A stretch of 64,000 nucleotides of DNA. Source: Saprospiraceae bacterium (GTDB lineage Bacteria > Bacteroidota > Bacteroidia > Chitinophagales > Saprospiraceae). The translations under genes and the position numbers were made by a program. Below, in pieces: positions 57,475-64,000 of this stretch; the stretch's first letter is position 1; each line of letters opens with the position of its first letter. The notes under the pieces are model-generated. The model searched no databases and had not been told where the DNA came from. It saw nothing but the letters and a program-made list of their open reading frames with translations. The stretch is taken from positions 62,001 to 126,000 of the forward strand of contig JANQLV010000005.1 in assembly GCA_028280415.1 (NCBI GenBank), read 5' to 3'.

Positions 57475-60400
57475 ATGAAGAACAACAATCAAGATGTTTG
57501 GGTTGGAGTAGAGGATAAAAATAACGATCCTGCCTTTCTGGAAAGCCTGAACAGTGAATTCAAAGAGTTACCTATCGTCGATACCTTATCAGAAGAACAA
57601 TCGTTGGAAATTGGCGCTTCAAGAAGGGATTTTCTTAAATATCTGGGTTTTGGAATTGGTGTAGCTACTTTGGCAGCAAGTTGTGAAATCCCCGTTAAGA
57701 GAGCAATTCCTTATGTTACCAAGCCCGATGCAATTGTTCCGGGTGTTGCTACCTATTACGCTTCTTCTTTTGTCAAAGGGGGCGATTATTGTTCTGTACT
57801 GGTAAAAACCAGAGAGGGTAGACCTATTAAAATAGAAGGTAACTCTATGTCACCGGTAACCGGAGGCGGGACCAGTGCAAGAGCGCAAGCTTCCGTTCTT
57901 GATCTTTATGATACCAATAGACTTCAGGGACCCATGAGCAATGGAGAAGGAGGCATGCAGGGAAGTTCCTGGGCTGATTTGGATAAAGCCGTAAAAGCTA
58001 AACTCAATGCTGGAGCCAGTGTAAGGATTGTTGCTAATACCATTCTTAGTCCTACAACCAAACGTGCAATCAATGATTTCACAGCTGTTTATGGAAATAC
58101 GAGTTTGGTTATGTACGATGCCGTTTCCGGTGCAGCGATGCTTGATGCTAATGAATCCAGCTTTGGTGATCGGGTTATCCCAAATTATAGTTTTGATAAA
58201 GCAGACGTTATTGTAAGTTTTGATGCGGACTTTTTGGGCACATGGATTTCTCCTGTCGAATTTGCATCTCAATACGCGAAGAATAGAAAAATCAAATCTG
58301 TAAAAGGCGCTAAAATGTCTCGACATATCCAGGTAGAGAGCGGAATGTCGATGACTGGCTCTAATGCAGATAATCGAATTTTGATAAAACCTTCAGAGCA
58401 GGGAGCTGCTATTGCTACTTTGTATAATGAAGTTGCCGCTCAGACTGGTGGCTCCAGAGTGAATGCACCTGCTTTGAACGGAAAGGCTACCAGAGCATTG
58501 GCTACAGTTGCAAAACAACTGGTAGCTAGCCGTGGAAAGTCTTTGGTTGTTTCCGGATCAAATAATATCGGGGAGCAGCTATTGGTTAATAAAATTAATG
58601 ACCTTTTAGGGAACTACGGGAATACGATCAGTTTTTCTGGTGCTTCTTTACAAAGACAAGGTTCGGATAAAGATGTCCAGAATCTGATTAAGGAAATGGG
58701 AGCTAATAGTGTAGATGTTTTGATCGTGATGGATGGATGTAATCCAGTCTTCGACCTTCCAAATGGAGCTCAGTTCGCTGCGGGTATGGCTAAAGTAGGC
58801 ACCAAAATTTCCTTCTCCGGGCTCAATGATGACACTACGAATCTCTGTGATTTTGTAGCTCCTACACATAATTACCTGGAGTCCTGGGGAGATGCTGAAC
58901 CCAAGCGAGGACATTTTAGTTTGATACAGCCAACTATTTCTCCATTGTTCAATACTCGGAATGCTGAAATTAGTCTCTTGACCTGGGCGAATAGTGCAAA
59001 TCTTGATAAGAATGCGGATCAACCCTATTATGAGTATGTGAAGTCTTCCTGGAGATCAACTGTATTTTCCAGTCAGACTGCTTTTGCCACTTTTCAGGCT
59101 TTCTGGGATACGGCTCTGCACGATGGCGTTTTTCATGCTAATCCAATTGAACCTGCTACTACAACCTGTACGGTTGATGTAAATAGCGCTGCTGGTTTGA
59201 TTAACAAGCCTTCCGGTAGTGAAATGGAAATTGCATTTTACGAATCAATTACAATTGGAGCAGGACAATATGCTAATAATCCATGGCTTCAGGAAGTACC
59301 TGATCCTGTTACCAGAACTACTTGGGGGAATTATGTATCTGTACCGGTAGTTTGGGATGGTAATGATTATAAAGGCTTTATGGGAATTGGCGGTAATCAG
59401 GCAAAAGGGAAAGCTGAAATCGTAGAAGTAAAAGTAGGGGATAATGCAGCGCGTTTTTCTGCCTTGCCTCAATTCGGTCAAATGCCGGGTACGATATCCA
59501 TTGCTATGGGCTATGGCCGTAAGGTAGTAGGATTGGGTGGACAAAATATTGGAAGCAATGTTCAGCCCTGGTTATCTCTGGATGCTAATGGAAATACAAA
59601 ATACTACGCAGACTTAGGCTCGATTGATATCATAGGAGAAGATAATAAGTTTGCTTGTGTACAGTATCACCATACTATGGGGATCACTGCTAAAGATAGT
59701 TCTGGAGAATATCTTATGAATCCGGATGATGAAAGTAAACGTCTCAATGTGGATGAGCAAAAGCTGGCTTATCAGGGATCGCTTACTGGTCGTTCTGTAA
59801 TTTTCAATACGAATATTAAAGACCTCGAAGATAAATCCAAAAAGCTTCAGGAGAAAAGAGCGTATTATAATAAAAACTGGAACGAAGAAACGCTTTACGG
59901 CGGACATCACAGTTTATACGAAAATGGTCATCACTGGGGAATGGTAATCGACCTGAATGCCTGTACCGGTTGTAATGCCTGTTCGGTAGCCTGTATGGCG
60001 GAGAATAATGTTCCGGTTGTTGGAAAAACCGAAGTGGCCAGACACCACGAGATGAGCTGGATTCGAATTGACCGCTACTATTATGGTGATGTCGAATCTC
60101 CAAACGTTGTTTACCAGCCAATGATGTGTCAGCACTGTGATAATGCACCTTGCGAGAATGTATGCCCGGTAGCTGCAACGAACCATAGTTCTGAAGGACT
60201 TAATCAAATGACTTATAACAGATGTATCGGTACTCGATACTGTGCAAATAACTGTCCTTACAAAGTACGTCGATTCAACTGGCTGGATTATACGACTGCA
60301 GATATTTTCCCTGGAAACCAATATACTGTGAATGGTGAAGAAGTACCTTATGGTGCAGATAATTTAACCAGAATGGTCTTGAACCCTGACGTTACAGTAC

Positions 60401-60708
60401 GTTCCAGAGGTGTTATCGAAAAATGTAGTTTCTGTGTTCAACGAATCCAGGAAGGAAAACTGACTGCTAAGCGAGAAGGAAGAAAGCTGCTTGATGCCGA
60501 TGTTAGAACGGCTTGCCAAACGGCTTGTCCTACTGGAGCAATTGTATTCGGAGATATGAACAATAAAAAAGGTGACCTGGGTAAGAAGATGACAGAGAAA
60601 GAAGATTTGATTTACCGGGTGATCGAAGAGACGAATACGGATTCTTCGGTAAGATATACGATGAAAGTGAATAACCGTGATGAAGCTTTGGATAAAATCC
60701 TGAGCTAG
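57475..60708 (+). CDS. actB: Alternative complex III iron-sulfur subunit ActB
   Basis: This 1077-residue periplasm-facing subunit contains a twin-arginine motif ASRRDFLKYLGFG at about residues 48-60, then LAASC, which could be a lipidation site. Residues about 75-800 resemble a molybdopterin-oxidoreductase fold that in this complex carries no molybdenum cofactor. The C-terminal ferredoxin-like part has four Cys groups: CTGCNACSVAC (from 830), CQHCDNAPCENVC, CIGTRYCANNC, and CSFCVQ with CQTACP. These fit three [4Fe-4S] and one [3Fe-4S] cluster, as known for the family. It accepts electrons from quinol oxidised at the NrfD-like subunits. It lies between actA and actC with gaps of 67 and 47 bases. 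Confidence 0.93.
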   Translation: MKNNNQDVWVGVEDKNNDPAFLESLNSEFKELPIVDTLSEEQSLEIGASRRDFLKYLGFGIGVATLAASCEIPVKRAIPYVTKPDAIVPGVATYYASSFVKGGDYCSVLVKTREGRPIKIEGNSMSPVTGGGTSARAQASVLDLYDTNRLQGPMSNGEGGMQGSSWADLDKAVKAKLNAGASVRIVANTILSPTTKRAINDFTAVYGNTSLVMYDAVSGAAMLDANESSFGDRVIPNYSFDKADVIVSFDADFLGTWISPVEFASQYAKNRKIKSVKGAKMSRHIQVESGMSMTGSNADNRILIKPSEQGAAIATLYNEVAAQTGGSRVNAPALNGKATRALATVAKQLVASRGKSLVVSGSNNIGEQLLVNKINDLLGNYGNTISFSGASLQRQGSDKDVQNLIKEMGANSVDVLIVMDGCNPVFDLPNGAQFAAGMAKVGTKISFSGLNDDTTNLCDFVAPTHNYLESWGDAEPKRGHFSLIQPTISPLFNTRNAEISLLTWANSANLDKNADQPYYEYVKSSWRSTVFSSQTAFATFQAFWDTALHDGVFHANPIEPATTTCTVDVNSAAGLINKPSGSEMEIAFYESITIGAGQYANNPWLQEVPDPVTRTTWGNYVSVPVVWDGNDYKGFMGIGGNQAKGKAEIVEVKVGDNAARFSALPQFGQMPGTISIAMGYGRKVVGLGGQNIGSNVQPWLSLDANGNTKYYADLGSIDIIGEDNKFACVQYHHTMGITAKDSSGEYLMNPDDESKRLNVDEQKLAYQGSLTGRSVIFNTNIKDLEDKSKKLQEKRAYYNKNWNEETLYGGHHSLYENGHHWGMVIDLNACTGCNACSVACMAENNVPVVGKTEVARHHEMSWIRIDRYYYGDVESPNVVYQPMMCQHCDNAPCENVCPVAATNHSSEGLNQMTYNRCIGTRYCANNCPYKVRRFNWLDYTTADIFPGNQYTVNGEEVPYGADNLTRMVLNPDVTVRSRGVIEKCSFCVQRIQEGKLTAKREGRKLLDADVRTACQTACPTGAIVFGDMNNKKGDLGKKMTEKEDLIYRVIEETNTDSSVRYTMKVNNRDEALDKILS

Positions 60709-60755
60709 TTTTAAACAGTTATTTTAATTAAGAAAAGAACTCAATAATATAGAAT

Positions 60756-62189
60756 ATGAGCGCAGTTGTTTCTCCCATTCGGGAACCTTTGATTACAGGT
60801 GGAAAAACTTACCATCAAATTACAGAGGACATTGTAAGTCCTACGGAGAAAATGCCCGGAAAAGCTTGGGTAGCCGCATTTACGGTTTCAGTGGCTACAC
60901 TTTCCTTTGGCCTGTTTTGTATTGCATGGACAATTTGGGTTGGAATTGGTACCTGGGATTTGAACCGTACAATTGGTTGGGGATGGGATATCACCAACTT
61001 CGTTTGGTGGATCGGTATTGGACATGCCGGTACGTTGATCTCCGCAATTCTTTTACTGTTCCGTCAGAAATGGAGAACGGGTGTAAACCGGGCAGCAGAA
61101 GCGATGACGATCTTTGCGGTGATGTGTGCAGGATTATTCCCCTTAATTCACATGGGACGAATCTGGCTGGCCTTCTTTATTTTCCCGTATCCAAACACCA
61201 GAGGACCACTTTGGGTTAACTTCAACTCTCCTTTACTTTGGGATGTTTTTGCGATCAGTACTTACTTCACGGTATCATTATTATTCTGGTATACTGGTCT
61301 GGTACCTGATTTTGCAACTGTAAGAGATAGAGCCAAAGGTATTAGAAAACGCATTTATAATTTCCTTGCTTTTGGCTGGACCGGAAAAGCAAAGCACTGG
61401 CAAAGATGGGAAGCGCTTTCTTTGGTTTTAGCCGGATTGGCAACTCCGCTGGTACTTTCCGTACACACGATTGTATCCTTTGATTTCGCCACTTCCGTTA
61501 TTCCTGGATGGCACACCACGATTTTCCCGCCCTACTTCGTAGCGGGAGCAATCTTCTCAGGGTTTGCGATGGTATTGACTCTGATGATTATAACACGTAA
61601 AATTCTCAAGCTGGAAGATTATATTACGGTCAACCACATTGAGTCTATGAATAAGGTAATCCTTTTGACCGGAACGATTGTAGGAACGGCTTATTTGACG
61701 GAGCTTTTCATCGCCTGGTACTCCGGATATATCTATGAGCAATTTGCTTTTTATAACCGGGCCTTGGGCGTTTACTGGTGGTCCTACTTTGGAATGATGG
61801 CTTGTAATGTGATCTCTCCACAAATCTTCTGGGTTAAAAAATATCGTAGAAGCATATTCATTACCTTCTTTATGTCCATTTTCGTCAATATCGGAATGTG
61901 GTTTGAACGATTTGTGATTATCGCAACTACCCTGGCCAGAGACTATTTGCCTTCGAGCTGGAGCTATTATGTACCAACCTGGGTGGAGATCGGTATTTTC
62001 GTGGGTACTATTGGTTTGTTCTTCGTCATGTATTTAATCTTTGTGAGAGTGGCGCCGGTGGTAGCGATTGCAGAGGTCAAATCAATTTTGAAAACATCGG
62101 GTGATCAGTATACGAAAGAAGCTGCTCGTGCTAATTATGATAAGATGCTTCATGAAAAACCGCATCACGAACACGATCATGCGCACTAA
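60756..62189 (+). CDS. actC: Alternative complex III NrfD-like membrane subunit ActC
   Basis: This 477-residue integral membrane protein of the NrfD/PsrC type has about ten hydrophobic segments, starting with VAAFTVSVATLSFGLFCIAW. Other family segments are WGWDITNFVWWIGIGHAGTL and WHTTIFPPYFVAGAIFSGFA. In alternative complex III this subunit provides a quinol-binding site and possibly proton translocation. The C-terminus ends in HEKPHHEHDHAH, a short His-rich tail. It is followed by actD after 38 bases. Confidence 0.93.
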   Translation: MSAVVSPIREPLITGGKTYHQITEDIVSPTEKMPGKAWVAAFTVSVATLSFGLFCIAWTIWVGIGTWDLNRTIGWGWDITNFVWWIGIGHAGTLISAILLLFRQKWRTGVNRAAEAMTIFAVMCAGLFPLIHMGRIWLAFFIFPYPNTRGPLWVNFNSPLLWDVFAISTYFTVSLLFWYTGLVPDFATVRDRAKGIRKRIYNFLAFGWTGKAKHWQRWEALSLVLAGLATPLVLSVHTIVSFDFATSVIPGWHTTIFPPYFVAGAIFSGFAMVLTLMIITRKILKLEDYITVNHIESMNKVILLTGTIVGTAYLTELFIAWYSGYIYEQFAFYNRALGVYWWSYFGMMACNVISPQIFWVKKYRRSIFITFFMSIFVNIGMWFERFVIIATTLARDYLPSSWSYYVPTWVEIGIFVGTIGLFFVMYLIFVRVAPVVAIAEVKSILKTSGDQYTKEAARANYDKMLHEKPHHEHDHAH

Positions 62190-62227
62190 TTCATCTTTTT
62201 TAGAAAAAATTAATAATCGATATAAAA

Positions 62228-62755
62228 ATGAAAGAATACCAGGAAGTTTTATATGGTCTGTATGATGATGAAACAGAACTGATGGATGCGGTTCGAAAAG
62301 CAAATGCAGATCATCTTGATATCATGGATGTGTATTCTCCTTTTCCGGTACACGGTCTGGATCCGCTCCTTGGCCTTTCTGAATCAAGATTGCACATTAC
62401 CGGATTTGTCTATGGAGCTCTTGGAACGCTTACAGCTTTCTTGTTCATGACCTGGGTTTTTACCAGAGACTGGCCCATTATTTTTGGTGGGAAACCATAT
62501 TTCTCTGCTCCGGCATTTATTCCGATCACTTTTGAGCTGACTGTACTTTTCTCTGCGATCGGAATGGTAGTAACTTTTTATACTATTTGTGGACTTGGAC
62601 CTGGTGTTACCAATCCAACTTTGGATGATCGCATTACAGATGATAAATTTTGTATTGCTTTCGAAACCAATGGATATTCTGATGAAGAAATTAATAAGTT
62701 GAAAAGCTTTTTCTCTTCTACCGGAGCATCCGAAGTAAATACGAAAACCATTTAA
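62228..62755 (+). CDS. actD: Alternative complex III subunit ActD (DUF3341)
   Basis: This 175-residue subunit has the DUF3341 pattern. A small N-terminal alpha/beta part (YGLYDDETELMDAVRKA, MDVYSPFPVHGLD) precedes two membrane segments (about 57-76 and 97-122). The C-terminal part (DDKFCIAFETN) ends with a segment suggestive of a sensor-like fold. ActD packs against ActC and ActF in known structures and binds no cofactor. The PFPVHGLD motif is a hallmark of the family. It lies 44 bases before actE. Confidence 0.92.
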   Translation: MKEYQEVLYGLYDDETELMDAVRKANADHLDIMDVYSPFPVHGLDPLLGLSESRLHITGFVYGALGTLTAFLFMTWVFTRDWPIIFGGKPYFSAPAFIPITFELTVLFSAIGMVVTFYTICGLGPGVTNPTLDDRITDDKFCIAFETNGYSDEEINKLKSFFSSTGASEVNTKTI

Positions 62756-62799
62756 GATTTTTTGATAAAGGATGTTTGCGCATCCCTAATAGTTTCAAA

Positions 62800-63702
62800 A
62801 TGAGTCAATTCAAAAATATATTAATTCTTTTTGTTGTCGTAGCCACACTGACTTTCCTAAGCTCTTGCTCTCCATCGGAAGGTAATTACCCCGGAGCGGA
62901 GTATATGCCTGATATGGGGCATTCAGTTGCTTACGAAGCAAACGTTTATAATTATTATTACCTCAATACCTGGGATGAGGAAAGCGTGAAACCATTGAAA
63001 GAACTGTCCATGCCGCGTACACCCGTGAATGGAACGATTCCCAGAGGTTATGCGGGCTCTGCTTCCAGTGATAGTGGACATTCGGTAGCTGTTCCGGTGA
63101 ACGGAAGTGTACCTTATTATTATGGAAACACGGATGCAGAACTTGCCCGTGCAATGGCGGAAATCATTGACAATCCTTATCCGATTACCGAAGCAGGTTT
63201 GGCAAGAGGTAAAGAATTATACAATATTTTTTGTGGAATTTGCCACGGAGATAAAGGAGATGGAAACGGATGGCTGGTTGATGAAAAGAATCCTGATGCC
63301 AAGTACCCTGCTGCTCCTGCTAACTTTTTACAAGATACTTTTTACAACTCTTCTAATGGAAGATATTATCATGCAATTATGTATGGTAAAGGGGTAATGG
63401 GAGGTTATGCGGACAAGATTTCTTACGAAGAAAGATGGCAGGTGATTCACTATATACATGCCTTGCAAGCCAAGGAGAGAAAATTGGCTTATGACGAGAA
63501 TGAAAATACCTTGACTTCAAATAGTGTAGATGTTCCGGGAGCTTCTTTAACCAAGATCGCTCAGAAAAACGATCATTCAGATGAGGCTGGGCACGATGGT
63601 GATGCGCATCAGGATGAAGGGGCGCATGATCACGATAATGATGCCGGGCATGAAGGAGAGAGTCATGGAGAGGATCATGATCACGGAGAAGATCATAAAT
63701 AA
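62800..63702 (+). CDS. actE: Alternative complex III monohaem cytochrome c subunit ActE
   Basis: ATG 62800 gives MSQFKNILILFVVVATLTFLSSC, a lipoprotein signal with Cys at about 23, and 300 residues. A TTG eight codons earlier is less likely. The cytochrome c domain has CGICHGDKGDGNGW with the haem cysteine at 145 and a probable Met ligand in KGVMGGYAD. The last 40 or so residues are very rich in His, Asp and Glu (DAHQDEGAHDHDNDAGHE). ActE anchors at the membrane surface and is thought to pass electrons on to the oxidase or a mobile cytochrome. It lies 72 bases before actF. Confidence 0.92.
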   Translation: MSQFKNILILFVVVATLTFLSSCSPSEGNYPGAEYMPDMGHSVAYEANVYNYYYLNTWDEESVKPLKELSMPRTPVNGTIPRGYAGSASSDSGHSVAVPVNGSVPYYYGNTDAELARAMAEIIDNPYPITEAGLARGKELYNIFCGICHGDKGDGNGWLVDEKNPDAKYPAAPANFLQDTFYNSSNGRYYHAIMYGKGVMGGYADKISYEERWQVIHYIHALQAKERKLAYDENENTLTSNSVDVPGASLTKIAQKNDHSDEAGHDGDAHQDEGAHDHDNDAGHEGESHGEDHDHGEDHK

Positions 63703-63774
63703 CTATTAACGAACGAAAATCATTCTTCAATCTCTTCTTAAGGAGATAGAAAATTAATAAAATAAAGTACAATA

Positions 63775-64000
63775 ATGAATCAATTTACTTTTGAAGGAAA
63801 AGAAAAGAGTGTCTTAATCGGAGGAATGGTACTCGGAGTGGTTTGCTTAGCGCTTTCCTTCTTCATGGATGGCTCTCCCCATGCTGGAGAAATTCACAGC
63901 CGCTTCTGGACTAATTTTCTGCACAATACCGTCTTCTTTACAGGGATTGCATTTGTGTCATTATTTGCCATTTGTGCTGCCATCAGTGCTTATGCCGGTT
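63775..64000 (+). CDS. actF: Alternative complex III NrfD-like subunit ActF, 5' part
   Basis: ATG 63775 opens a frame that runs off the right edge after 75 codons. It encodes MNQFTFEGKEKSVLIGG and two hydrophobic stretches (about 13-32 and 51-74, NTVFFTGIAFVSLFAICA). Position after actE and the membrane character fit ActF, the second quinol-site subunit and a paralogue of ActC. Only the first part is visible, so the call rests mainly on operon order. Confidence 0.85.
   Translation, partial: MNQFTFEGKEKSVLIGGMVLGVVCLALSFFMDGSPHAGEIHSRFWTNFLHNTVFFTGIAFVSLFAICAAISAYAG

Noticed and set aside
1-64000. tRNA, rRNA, insertion sequences, prophage or integrase genes
   Set aside because: No cloverleaf-like sequence, rRNA segment, transposase, integrase or phage structural gene was recognised while reading both strands.

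Overview
The window is chromosomal DNA of a member of the Bacteroidota, most likely of the Saprospiria (Saprospiraceae-like). Five predicted exported proteins end in a type A type IX secretion (T9SS) sorting domain and three end in the gliding-motility-associated type B domain. There is a PorP/SprF-family protein, SprB, SdrD-B-like and PKD repeats are abundant, and the right edge carries an alternative complex III (act) operon. Promoter-like sites of the Bacteroidota form TAnnTTTG occur, and intergenic DNA is AT-rich. I see no rRNA, tRNA, insertion sequence, prophage or CRISPR array.

Left part (1-13 kb): the 5' end of a LOG-family gene, then four minus-strand genes for secreted proteins. Three of these (764-3772, 4400-8563, 11742-12959) are mosaics sharing a Cys/Arg-rich module, a pre-sorting beta-sandwich and a type A sorting domain. 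The fourth (9004-11670) is a heparinase II/III-like lyase with the same sorting signal. Then come coaE and a 40-codon gene for a peptide with a double-glycine leader-like motif.

Centre (14-35 kb): a plus-strand block with a PorP/SprF-family gene, a TPR/PD40/OmpA-like gene, and three tandem giant genes (1866, 1866 and 1859 codons). The giants have the same domain order: about 15 PKD-like modules, six Ig-like modules and a type B sorting domain. I read this as a dedicated surface-adhesin export locus in which the cargo gene was triplicated.

Middle right (35-55 kb): folK overlapping a deoxynucleoside kinase gene; a DinB-like/TetR pair behind a 28-bp palindrome, followed by an alpha/beta hydrolase with a second operator-like site; a small lipoprotein; a SulP transporter; a HEAT-like secreted protein; a beta-helix T9SS cargo; a WG-repeat protein; an S41 peptidase; an AGCS symporter with an exported N-terminal domain; a UbiD-family decarboxylase; thyA; and an isolated acyl-carrier-like protein lacking the phosphopantetheine serine.

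Right edge (55.9-64 kb): actA-actB-actC-actD-actE-actF(partial), encoding a quinol-oxidising respiratory complex. ActA carries six CxxCH motifs instead of the usual five, and ActC and ActE end in His-rich tails. The operon has a candidate promoter with an upstream palindrome.
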